Shown: piece after piece, positions 1 through 6,789 of the stretch
Layout of the letters: every line of letters starts with the position of its first letter
How positions within the stretch are numbered: the stretch's first letter is position 1
Assembly (NCBI GenBank): GCA_002254285.1
Contig: NIUZ01000084.1
Span: forward strand, 1-8,170
DNA length: 8,170 nt
Origin: Bacteroidetes bacterium 4572_112
GTDB taxonomy: Bacteria; Bacteroidota; Bacteroidia; Bacteroidales; UBA1556
Direction: 5' to 3'
Made by a program: the position numbers and the translations under genes
The notes under the pieces: model-generated
Databases searched by the model: none
What the model was told of the DNA's origin: nothing
What the model saw: only the letters and a program-made list of their open reading frames with translations

Positions 1-1
1 C

Positions 2-41
2 AAAAATTATTTGCATAGCCGTAGCTATGGAAATAATTTTT
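2..41. repeat. Long near-perfect hairpin palindrome
   Basis: An 11-bp perfect arm (2-12, AAAAATTATTT) pairs with 31-41. After one G/G mismatch (13 and 30), CATAGC (14-19) pairs with GCTATG (24-29) around the 4-nt loop CGTA. The structure is seen directly. It is not followed by a T-run in a position that would make it an obvious terminator for a gene inside the window. It may be a copy of a dispersed palindromic intergenic repeat, but a genome-wide comparison would be needed to show that. It could also belong to a gene outside the left edge. Confidence 0.7.
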
Positions 42-58
42 AACGCAGTAATAGGGAA

Positions 59-75
59 ATATAAACGATTTATAT
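59..75. repeat. Short AT-rich perfect hairpin
   Basis: ATATAAA (59-65) and TTTATAT (69-75) are perfect inverted arms around the loop CGA. The hairpin lies between the 2-41 palindrome and the 83-192 inverted-repeat unit. It therefore adds to a cluster of self-complementary segments in the gene-free first 200 bases. No function can be assigned. Confidence 0.5.
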
Positions 76-82
76 GGCGTGT

Positions 83-201
83 TTTGGTATTAATTTGGTA
101 TAAGCAAGTTCTACGGACTTTATAATATTTTTCGCACTTCGTGCTACAAATACGAAACTCCTACGGACCCATCTATTTGTACTAATACCAAATTGGTATA
201 A
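83..201. repeat. Composite inverted-repeat unit, MITE/REP-like
   Basis: TTTGGTATTA (83-92) is the exact reverse complement of TAATACCAAA (183-192), so the unit is about 110 bp with 10-bp perfect ends. Inside it are a stem (106-111 with 115-120), a GCAC/GTGC hairpin (134-144), TACAAATA (145-152) complementary to TATTTGTA (174-181), and CTACGGAC repeated directly at 111-118 and 161-168. TTGGTATAA also recurs at 95-103 and 193-201, and ATACCAA-A-TTGGTAT (185-199) is a palindrome. No coding potential is visible. The build suggests a decayed non-autonomous dispersed repeat. This is inference, since only one copy can be seen and no clear target-site duplication flanks it. Confidence 0.55.
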
Positions 202-204
202 AAC

Positions 205-240
205 AAAAAACACCTTTCAAATAATTGAAAGGTGTTTTTT
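205..240 (-). terminator. Rho-independent terminator of lon, probably bidirectional
   Basis: A perfect 16-bp inverted repeat (205-220 with 225-240) encloses the 4-nt loop ATAA. Its core CACCTTTCAA pairs with TTGAAAGGTG, and A/T tracts flank it on both sides. Read on the minus strand, the hairpin starts 26 nt after the lon stop codon and ends in a T-run, which is the layout of an intrinsic terminator. Because the A and T tracts are symmetric, it could also stop plus-strand transcription entering from the left. Confidence 0.9.
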
Positions 241-266
241 TAATAATTTAATAATTTCTTACATAC

Positions 267-2723
267 CTACTTTTGCACGAACTCAATATTATCCTTTACC
301 TTCTGCGAAAGAAGCGCAATATCAAGCACATCCATAGCATTTTCTACAAAATGGAATTTCAATCCTTTAATATACTTTTCGTTTATTTCGGCTATATCTT
401 TCTTATTCTCTATTGAGAGTATAATCTCTTTTATACCAGCTCTTTTGGCAGCAAGAATTTTCTCTTTTATACCACCAACAGGCAATACTTTAGAACGTAA
501 AGTTAGCTCACCAGTCATGGCAATTTTAGACTTCACTTTACGCTGAGTAAATGCTGAAGCCAAAGCAGTAAAGAACGTTATTCCTGCCGAAGGACCATCT
601 TTTGGAGTAGCACCTTCAGGAATATGAATATGTACATCATACTTTTCAAAAGCAACTTGTGGCACGCCAAGTTTTTCGGCATTGGCACGAAGGTATTTAT
701 AAGCCACAGTAGCAGATTCCTTCATTACATCGCCAAGGCTACCTGTCATTGAAAAAGCACCTTTACCTTTACTTAAACTAACCTCTATAAATAGAATAAC
801 ACCACCAACGCTAGTCCATGCTAGGCCTGTTACAATTCCTGCCTGTGAATTATCTATAGCTTTATCCTTTTGAAAACGAGCAGGACCCATAATATCATAA
901 AGATTTTCAACAGCCAATTTGCTATCAAATTCTTCATCCATTACAATCTTGCGAGCTCTATTTCGTAAAACTTTAGCAATGGTTTTGTCCAAGGAGCGAA
1001 CTCCAGACTCGCTAGTATATTTATCAATAAGCTCTGTAAGAACTTTCTTATCAAGTGTAAGCTGCGATTTCTTAATACCATGCTCCTTATACTGCTTAGG
1101 AATAAGGTGACGCTTAGCAATCTCAATCTTTTCTTCAATTAAATATCCACTAAGATTTATAATTTCCATTCTATCCAATAAAGCAGGATGAATATTACTC
1201 AATGAGTTTGCCGTGGCAATAAACATAATCTTAGAAAGATCGTATTCAACCTCTAGGTAATTATCATAGAAAGATGAATTTTGCTCAGGATCAAGCACTT
1301 CCAAAAGTGCAGAAGCAGGATCGCCATTAAATTGGCTACCATTGATTTTGTCAATTTCGTCAAGAACAAACACTGGGTTTGATTTCTTAGCCTTTTTCAA
1401 GCTTTGGATAATACGGCCAGGCATAGCACCAATATAGGTTTTTCTATGACCTCTAATTTCCGACTCATCGCGCAAACCACCTAATGCCATACGCACATAC
1501 TCACGATTAAGCGAGCGTGCAATGGATTTACCCAAAGAGGTTTTACCAACACCAGGAGGGCCTACTAGGCAAATTATTGGCGATTTCATATCATTCTTTA
1601 GCTTTATTACAGCCAAATACTCAAGAATACGCTCCTTTATTTTATCTAAACCAAAATGGTCTTCATCAAGAATTTTTGATGCTTTTTTAAGATCAAAATT
1701 ATCATTAGAAAACTCATTCCAAGGTAATTCTACCAAGGTTTCAAGGTAATTATATTGTATGGAATACTCTGCTGCAGAAGGATGCATACGACCAAGTTTA
1801 TCAAGCTCTTTATTGAATAAATCGCTAACATTCTTCGACCATTTCTTCTTCTCTGCTTTTTTCTTTAGAGATTTTATATCTTGCTCATGAGGACCTCCAC
1901 CAAGTTCATCCTGAATGGTTTTCATCTGTTGATTTAATAGATAATCGCGTTGCTGCTTATCCATATCAACTTTCACTTTCTCTTGAATCTTATTTTTAAG
2001 CTCAAGCATTTGTATCTCTTTGGTAAGATTTGCCAATAAACTATTAGCACGCTCTTGCAAAGTATCTGTTTCTAATAATCGCTGCTTATCCTCTAGTGGA
2101 CTATTAAGATTACTTGAAATAAAATTCACTAAAAATCGAGGGCTATCAATATTTTTTATGGCAAAACCTGCATCACCAGGAATATTAGGATTTAGCTTAA
2201 TAGCATTTAAAGAAAGATCCTTAATAGAATCCATTAAAGCATCAAAATCCTTATTCTTTTCCTCAACAATATCACCATTCAATGGCTTAATCTTAGCTTT
2301 AAAATAAGGCTCACTCTGAACTTCTTCCTCAAGATGAATCCTATTTCTTCCCTGAAGAATTACCGTTGTAGAATCATCAGGCATAGATAGAACCTTTACA
2401 ACATAGGCCATTACGCCATTCTTATAAAGATCATCAAAAGTCGGCTCTTCCATTGAGCCATCTATTTGAGCAACTACACCCAAAAGCTTATTTCCATTTT
2501 TTACATCATTAATAAGCTTGGTAGATTTCTCTCGCCCAACAGTAATAGGAATCATTACACCTGGAAAAAGTACTGTATTACGAAGTGGAAGAATTGGAAG
2601 TTCCTCAGGAATATCCTTTACATCCATAGAAAAATCTTCTCCTTGTGGTAGTAATGGAATAAATTCAGTTTCCGTTTCTATGGTATCTGTCAACCTCATC
2701 ATTTTATTATCGTCAAAAATCAT
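267..2723 (-). CDS. lon: ATP-dependent Lon protease (endopeptidase La)
   Basis: Cytoplasmic hexameric AAA+ serine protease that unfolds and degrades damaged and some regulatory proteins. The 818 residues are full length for the family (E. coli 784). The N-terminal substrate-binding domain starts near residue 40 (ELPILPLRNTVLFPG) and a helical, coiled-coil-like stretch covers about 215-310. The AAA+ module has Walker A GPPGVGKT (388-395), Walker B VFVLDEID (451-458), a sensor-1 Asn at 506 and a likely arginine finger at R518. The protease domain has catalytic Ser712 in PKDGPSAG and Lys755 in GGIKEK, spaced 43 residues apart as in E. coli S679/K722. All key residues are intact. The start is uncertain: M8 or M9 would remove an unconserved leader, and no Shine-Dalgarno helps decide. 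The stop is TAG, followed by a strong terminator at 205-240. It lies 333 bp downstream of the PBP gene on the same strand. I found no convincing heat-shock or -33/-7 promoter. Confidence 0.97.
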   Translation of the reverse strand: MIFDDNKMMRLTDTIETETEFIPLLPQGEDFSMDVKDIPEELPILPLRNTVLFPGVMIPITVGREKSTKLINDVKNGNKLLGVVAQIDGSMEEPTFDDLYKNGVMAYVVKVLSMPDDSTTVILQGRNRIHLEEEVQSEPYFKAKIKPLNGDIVEEKNKDFDALMDSIKDLSLNAIKLNPNIPGDAGFAIKNIDSPRFLVNFISSNLNSPLEDKQRLLETDTLQERANSLLANLTKEIQMLELKNKIQEKVKVDMDKQQRDYLLNQQMKTIQDELGGGPHEQDIKSLKKKAEKKKWSKNVSDLFNKELDKLGRMHPSAAEYSIQYNYLETLVELPWNEFSNDNFDLKKASKILDEDHFGLDKIKERILEYLAVIKLKNDMKSPIICLVGPPGVGKTSLGKSIARSLNREYVRMALGGLRDESEIRGHRKTYIGAMPGRIIQSLKKAKKSNPVFVLDEIDKINGSQFNGDPASALLEVLDPEQNSSFYDNYLEVEYDLSKIMFIATANSLSNIHPALLDRMEIINLSGYLIEEKIEIAKRHLIPKQYKEHGIKKSQLTLDKKVLTELIDKYTSESGVRSLDKTIAKVLRNRARKIVMDEEFDSKLAVENLYDIMGPARFQKDKAIDNSQAGIVTGLAWTSVGGVILFIEVSLSKGKGAFSMTGSLGDVMKESATVAYKYLRANAEKLGVPQVAFEKYDVHIHIPEGATPKDGPSAGITFFTALASAFTQRKVKSKIAMTGELTLRSKVLPVGGIKEKILAAKRAGIKEIILSIENKKDIAEINEKYIKGLKFHFVENAMDVLDIALLSQKVKDNIEFVQK

Positions 2724-2910
2724 ATATTGTCATTTTGTCATTAGTCACTGTTAAAAACGTCATAAAAAAGCTAATATTGCTCTTAATAACGAATAGTGCT
2801 GAAACGGTAAAATTATAAAAATCTATGGTTCAATTGATTAATATATTTATATATTTTCAGCATGTTTTATAGTCAATAGATATGCCAATTTTAAGGGTAA
2901 AAAGAGAAAA

Positions 2911-2976
2911 GATAAAGAATGGTAAAGGATTGTAAAAAAATTGTAAGGGGTAGTAAAGGATAGTAAGGTATAGTAG
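2911..2976. repeat. Degenerate 10-bp tandem repeat, purine-rich on plus strand
   Basis: About seven units resembling TAGTAAAGGA follow one another. The TAA (last unit TAG) trinucleotides begin at 2913, 2923, 2933, 2944, 2954, 2964 and 2974, giving intervals of 10, 10, 11, 10, 10 and 10. The units differ by several bases, so this is an old or relaxed array. The period is close to one DNA helical turn, which could give the DNA intrinsic curvature. The array lies 188-253 bp upstream of the lon start. Any regulatory role is inference. Confidence 0.65.
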
Positions 2977-3003
2977 AATCATAAATCTCCAATCGTTAAT
3001 CTA

Positions 3004-3042
3004 TAGTCCTCTTTCCTAGTCCTCTTTCCTAGTCCTCTTTCC
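3004..3042. repeat. Three perfect 13-bp tandem repeats
   Basis: The unit TAGTCCTCTTTCC occurs at 3004-3016, 3017-3029 and 3030-3042 with no mismatch. On the minus strand, which is the sense strand of the flanking genes, it reads GGAAAGAGGACTA. The array begins 14 nt after the PBP stop codon, within its 3' untranslated region. Perfect identity suggests recent expansion and possible length variation between strains. It lies outside any likely reading frame. Confidence 0.9.
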
Positions 3043-3056
3043 TTATAATAAGTTTT

Positions 3057-5321
3057 CTATTTACACACTTTACAGGACAGTCCCCAATCCCTCCACCTCT
3101 TTTTCCTTTTAGCTTTTTTTTTCTCTTTTTTGAGGTTACTTTTTTTGCCTTTAAGAAAGTGTTTTACTTTATCCACGGCATTATCCTCTTTAAAATCGTC
3201 ACAGTTCATAAAGTCTGCTGGGTATTCTTCGGCATTAATGGGTGTAAATTTGGTATTTATGCTTTTGTATAAAGTTTTATTTCTTTTGGTATTTTGTAAT
3301 GTAAGAGCCACCAATGGTAATGCAGAGCGACCACCAGAACCATTTGCACCATTATTGAAATGGATTTTTGGAGAATTTGCGCCCACCCTTGCTGCTATTA
3401 CAATTGAAGGATTATAGGCCACAAACCAAGCATCGATAAACTTTTGCGAAGTGCCAGTTTTTCCCGCCAAAGGCAATTGCACATTATATCTACTGCGCAT
3501 AGAAATGCCTGTACCCTCATTTATGGCTTTTTGTAGCACAGCATTTATATAAAAGGCAGTTTTTGCTGTTATTAGCTTTATAGTGTCATTCTCTTGCTTA
3601 TGACTATAAATTGTATCGCCCTGCTTTGTTATTATCGACTCAATAAAATATGGGTTTACAGAATAGCCTCCATTTGCAAAGCTTGCATAAGCTCTTGTAA
3701 GCTCATAAATACTAGCAGTTGACGACCCCAAAGAAACCGCAGGCTCATTTTCTAAATCAGAAGAAAAGCCCAAACTATTCCATAGTTTGCGTAAGTTTTC
3801 GAATTCAACAGCAAACCAAAGTCTTACTGTGGGAATGTTTTTTGAATGCGATAGAGCTGCTGCCATGGAGTATTTCCCTCCAATACTTTTATCATAATTT
3901 TCAGGTTTCCAATCATCAAAATCGGAGAGAATAAGCTCGCTATTATCAATATAATCGCAGGGCTTTGCGCCTTCCTCAAAAGCTTGGGCATAAAGAAAAG
4001 GTTTAAAAGTACTTGCCATCTGCCTTTTGGCATAAATTTGATCATAGGGCTGAGTACTAAAGTTACGTCCTCCTACCCACATCAATACTGCGCCATTATT
4101 GGGATTGATGGCTTGCATTCCGGCATGAAGCAATGTTAAGGAATATTTTGCACTATCAAGCACTGTCATACTATCGAGTTGCAATTTACCATTATCTATA
4201 ATATACTGATATACAATCTCATTCTTACGATTAAATTGACCTTTTGATTTCAGTTCCTTAAGAGCCAAATTTTGCAAATACCGATAATTTTTACCTTTAG
4301 CATATTGCGCTTTCAACTTTTGCTGCTGCTTACTAATATGCTCATTATAAGCTAATGTGGCATTCTTCTGCAATTGATAATTCATGGTAGTATTAATTAT
4401 CAAGCCATCTTTTTCGATATTATATTCACTGCCTTTTGCTGAATTATATTCTTCAATAAGCTTATTGGCTTTGGAACGCACTATTTTTAAATAATAATTG
4501 GCAATACCTGATCTCTGAATATTTTTATAATCCAGTTCCAAGGGCAGTGTTTTCAAGCTATCGTAAGCAGTTTGTGAAATGAAATTTACTCTACTCATTT
4601 GCTTGAGAACAACATTACGTCTTCTGATGGAATTTTGAGGATAAAGATGTGGATTATAATAGGTGTTTGCCTTCAGTATTCCCACAAGAACCGCCGATTG
4701 CTCAATGTTTAGTTCCGAAACCTGCTTATTAAAATACCTTTGCGATGCTGCTTCAATTCCATAAACATTCTCGCCAAAGGCTACGGTATTAAGGTATAAA
4801 ATAAGAATCTCATCCTTATTAAAAACTTTCTCTATTCGCTGCGAAAGGATTATCTCTTTCACCTTATTAACCAATATACTTATTTTGCCAAAATTGCTAC
4901 GGCCATACATATTCTTCACCAACTGCTGAGTAAGGGTACTTCCTCCACCACCATTACTCTCGCCCATAATTATTGTACGAATTACCACCCTTATATAACT
5001 CCTAATATCTACTCCCGAATGCTCAAAAAACCTAACATCTTCAGTGGCCACCAATGCATTAATTAAGTGCTTTGGCAGTTTATCATATTCCACAGGCGTT
5101 CTATTCACATTATAATATTTACCCAAGAGAATATTGTCGCTGCTATACACTTCTGAGGCCAGTTCGTTTTCGAAAGAAAGTAGCTCCTGTTCGGTGTATA
5201 TTTTCCCGAAAAAGCCATTGGCTACAGCATAGTAAAAGCCAATTATTATCGATATTGATAAGATTGCAATTACTATCGCTGATTTCAACAAAATTCTTAG
5301 AAAATTATTCTTTATTCTCAT
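3057..5321 (-). CDS. Bifunctional class A penicillin-binding protein (PBP1A-like)
   Basis: Inner-membrane enzyme that polymerises lipid II into glycan strands and cross-links the peptide stems in the periplasm. The 754-residue protein has a short cytoplasmic N-terminus and one membrane anchor (about 8-31). The GT51 transglycosylase domain shows EDVRFFEHSGVD with catalytic Glu94, GGGGSTLTQQLVKN (124-137), the KEIILSQRIEK motif (155-165) and ILYLNTVAFGENVYGIEAA. The transpeptidase domain has all three active-site motifs: S437-T-F-K440, S493-K-N495 and K621-T-G623. It lacks the C-terminal extension typical of PBP1C. The C-terminus is unusual: a Lys/Arg-rich tail from about 725 to 744, ending in C750-K-V-C753. 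ATG at 5321 is the only Met before residue 119, so the start is firm. The stop is TAG. It is transcribed divergently from the barrel-protein gene and lies upstream of lon on the same strand. The exact paralogue name is uncertain. Confidence 0.95.
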   Translation of the reverse strand: MRIKNNFLRILLKSAIVIAILSISIIIGFYYAVANGFFGKIYTEQELLSFENELASEVYSSDNILLGKYYNVNRTPVEYDKLPKHLINALVATEDVRFFEHSGVDIRSYIRVVIRTIIMGESNGGGGSTLTQQLVKNMYGRSNFGKISILVNKVKEIILSQRIEKVFNKDEILILYLNTVAFGENVYGIEAASQRYFNKQVSELNIEQSAVLVGILKANTYYNPHLYPQNSIRRRNVVLKQMSRVNFISQTAYDSLKTLPLELDYKNIQRSGIANYYLKIVRSKANKLIEEYNSAKGSEYNIEKDGLIINTTMNYQLQKNATLAYNEHISKQQQKLKAQYAKGKNYRYLQNLALKELKSKGQFNRKNEIVYQYIIDNGKLQLDSMTVLDSAKYSLTLLHAGMQAINPNNGAVLMWVGGRNFSTQPYDQIYAKRQMASTFKPFLYAQAFEEGAKPCDYIDNSELILSDFDDWKPENYDKSIGGKYSMAAALSHSKNIPTVRLWFAVEFENLRKLWNSLGFSSDLENEPAVSLGSSTASIYELTRAYASFANGGYSVNPYFIESIITKQGDTIYSHKQENDTIKLITAKTAFYINAVLQKAINEGTGISMRSRYNVQLPLAGKTGTSQKFIDAWFVAYNPSIVIAARVGANSPKIHFNNGANGSGGRSALPLVALTLQNTKRNKTLYKSINTKFTPINAEEYPADFMNCDDFKEDNAVDKVKHFLKGKKSNLKKEKKKAKRKKRWRDWGLSCKVCK

Positions 5322-5325
5322 ATTT

Positions 5326-5333
5326 CAAAAATA
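5326..5333 (-). promoter_or_regulatory. Possible -7 box upstream of PBP gene
   Basis: Read on the minus strand this is TATTTTTG, an exact match to the Bacteroidota -7 consensus TAnnTTTG, ending 4 nt before the PBP ATG. No TTG lies at the usual 19-21 nt spacing upstream; the nearest clear one is 27 nt away. If the box is used, the transcript would start at or next to the ATG and be leaderless. In such AT-rich DNA a chance match is quite possible. Confidence 0.25.
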
Positions 5334-5383
5334 CAATAAAACTTTTAATAAAATATATGTCAAATTACTCTTAAATATCATGG

Positions 5384-5440
5384 CCTTGCTTACTGCCCTT
5401 TCTTTTTCATTTTGCCTTGATGCAAAACGAAACAAAAAAA
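5384..5440. repeat. Possible dispersed intergenic repeat fragment
   Basis: The segment around TTTTGCCTTGATGCAAAACG (centred near 5420) resembles a short sequence I recall recurring between genes in many Bacteroidota genomes. On the minus strand it reads GCATCAAGGCAAAATG and then an A-rich stretch. Only one copy is present here, so the repeat status rests on recollection rather than on this window. It codes for nothing convincing: its minus-strand ATG frame closes after six codons. Confidence 0.3.
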
Positions 5441-5468
5441 TATTAACATTCAATTTGCTTCATTCGGC

Positions 5469-5490
5469 AAGTGATAATGAATTATCATTT
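5469..5490. repeat. AT-rich hairpin
   Basis: A 10-bp stem (5469-5478 with 5481-5490, one G-T wobble) surrounds a GA turn, with core GATAAT/ATTATC. Directly next to it, GCTCT (5491-5495) pairs with AGAGC (5514-5518) and an inner ATTT/AAAT, making a second weaker hairpin. Neither is followed by a T-run. They could be operator-like palindromes or parts of a transcript leader. No function can be assigned. Confidence 0.4.
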
Positions 5491-5936
5491 GCTCTCATTT
5501 AAGCAAATAGACAAGAGCGAAAAACCTCCCACACACCTCTTTCCAATTAATTTATTTTCATAATAAAGTAGGTAATAAATGATCTTTTCTTATTCGTAAA
5601 AACATTACATATCTTATTATTTATCACACTAGCAGAGTTTATTCTTTGTCATTGATTTCAAACGTAAACGCCTTTATTGAAAATAATATCAATTGGAAAT
5701 TCACCGCCAACCCCGTTTTCGCTCTGGTCAAGGCTTGATGCGCTAGTATTTTCACCTATTTGGGTTTACTTCAATATATCACATTAATCAACATTATCAT
5801 ACAAAACTCTACTGCTGTGTAATTTTATTGCGTTGCATAACAATATATTACAACATTTACTATCAAGAATTCTAGTTAATATCCATAATGCTTGCTGAAA
5901 ATAAAATAAATTATACTATCCCATCAGAATGTTTTT

Positions 5937-5944
5937 TATCTTAG
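5937..5944 (+). promoter_or_regulatory. Candidate -7 box of the barrel/HhH operon
   Basis: TATCTTAG differs from the Bacteroidota -7 consensus TAnnTTTG at one position and is followed by CACATTAA, a plausible start-site context. It lies 23 nt upstream of the ATG, which would give a leader of roughly 15 nt. No clear TTG -33 element lies at the expected spacing, so this is only a candidate. Confidence 0.35.
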
Positions 5945-5967
5945 CACATTAAATTAACGACACTAAA

Positions 5968-6789
5968 ATGGCTATACGATTATTCTTAATAATACTACTA
6001 ACAACGATGTTTTTTGATATTTATTCGCAGAATAATGCAAAAAATATTGGCGCAAGGTCATCATCAATGGCTGGAGCTGGTGTTGCTAGTACTGATTTTT
6101 GGAGCGCAGCAAATAACCAAGCTGCTCTGGGCTATAATAAACAATGGGGAGCAGGATTTTATTATGAGAATAGATTTCTTGCAAAAGAGCTAAGTCTCAA
6201 TAGCCTATCGTTGGTTATACCAACAAAAAAAGGATCCTTTGCCATTAATATGAACTATTTCGGATATTCGCAATACAGCGAGAGCAAAATTGGTTTGGCA
6301 TACGGAATGGCTCTTTCTGAGCGGTTTGCGGTGGGCGTACAAATGGATTATTTGCGGACCTCCATTGGCAACGAATATGGTTCGAAAGATATATTCACTT
6401 TTGAGGTGGGCATAATGTCTAAAATTACCGACGAAATAGTTCTTGCGGCACATATTTTCAATCCCATACAAGCAAAACTTAGCGATTACGATAACGAGAG
6501 AATCCCTGCCTTACTTAAGATTGGAGTTGAATGGAGATTAGCAAATAATTTTACGGCTCTTGCAGAAGTACAGAGCGATATTGATAATGAGCTTGCTGTA
6601 ATTGGAGGCTTGGAGTACCGCATTAAAGATATACTTTATACCAGAATTGGTGTAGGAAGTGGACCTAATTTATTCAGCTTTGGTGTAGGATTGGATTTCA
6701 AGAATTTTCGTTTAGATTTCAGCTCCTCCATGCATCAAAGCTTGGGTTATTCGCCACAAATTTCATTTTTTTACAGAATAAACAATTAG
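5968..6789 (+). CDS. Secreted outer-membrane beta-barrel protein, PorV/FadL-like
   Basis: A 273-residue predicted outer-membrane protein of unknown role. Residues 1-20 form a signal peptide ending IYS, with predicted cleavage before Q21, the pattern that leads to N-terminal pyroglutamate in Bacteroidota. The mature N-terminus carries NIGARSSSMAGAGVAS and then a Trp and NQAALG (about 26-55). This resembles the GARSxGMGGA...NPAxL start seen in PorV, PorQ and FadL-type barrels. The rest shows alternating polar/hydrophobic strands with turns, such as SFAINMNYFGYS, RFAVGVQMDYL and NFRLDFSSSM. At 273 residues it is shorter than PorV or PorQ, so I do not call it a type IX secretion component. Its TAG stop directly abuts the ATG of the HhH gene, suggesting translational coupling and a shared role in the envelope. 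Beta-barrel character is well supported; function is not known. Confidence 0.75.
   Translation: MAIRLFLIILLTTMFFDIYSQNNAKNIGARSSSMAGAGVASTDFWSAANNQAALGYNKQWGAGFYYENRFLAKELSLNSLSLVIPTKKGSFAINMNYFGYSQYSESKIGLAYGMALSERFAVGVQMDYLRTSIGNEYGSKDIFTFEVGIMSKITDEIVLAAHIFNPIQAKLSDYDNERIPALLKIGVEWRLANNFTALAEVQSDIDNELAVIGGLEYRIKDILYTRIGVGSGPNLFSFGVGLDFKNFRLDFSSSMHQSLGYSPQISFFYRINN

Larger units (their letters stand above)
2724..3056. other. Intergenic region between PBP gene and lon
   Basis: This 333-bp gap presumably holds the lon promoter and the 3' end of the PBP transcript. It contains two short tandem arrays (annotated separately) and an AT-only palindrome at 2840-2855 (AATATAT-TT-ATATATT). An 8-bp inverted pair, TGCTGAAA at 2797-2804 and TTTCAGCA at 2855-2862, brackets that AT-rich stretch. 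No strong intrinsic terminator for the PBP gene is visible, so read-through into lon is possible. I could not find a well-spaced TTG/TAnnTTTG promoter for lon. Confidence 0.6.
5322..5967. other. Divergent intergenic region without a recognisable gene
   Basis: This 646-bp AT-rich region separates the minus-strand PBP gene from the plus-strand barrel/HhH operon and should hold promoters for both. It contains a possible dispersed repeat fragment near the PBP side (5384-5440), hairpins at 5469-5490 and 5491-5518, and a more GC-rich patch at about 5703-5745 with the small palindrome TCAAG-G-CTTGA. A TATCTTAG -7-like box lies just before the plus-strand start. I see no tRNA, no riboswitch I can recognise and no ORF with convincing protein features. 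A small RNA cannot be excluded. Confidence 0.6.

Noticed and set aside
2020..2307. Plus-strand 95-codon ORF inside lon
   Set aside because: It lies entirely antisense within an intact lon and has no family resemblance; a coding shadow.
3004..3042. CRISPR array
   Set aside because: The units are 13 bp and directly abutting with no spacers, and no cas gene is present.
3042..3052. Terminator for the PBP gene
   Set aside because: CTTAT-A-ATAAG is only a 5-bp AT-rich stem with a single-base loop, and on the minus strand it is not followed by a T-run.
5072..5374. Plus-strand 100-codon ORF antisense to the PBP start
   Set aside because: It mostly overlaps the N-terminal coding region of the PBP gene on the opposite strand, and its translation shows no domain or sensible composition.
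6205..6471. Minus-strand 88-codon ORF inside the barrel gene
   Set aside because: It is antisense to a gene with a signal peptide and barrel pattern, and its own product shows no recognisable feature.
5968..6789. Call as the type IX secretion protein PorV or PorQ
   Set aside because: The N-terminal motif is similar, but the protein is clearly shorter and no other type IX genes are nearby.
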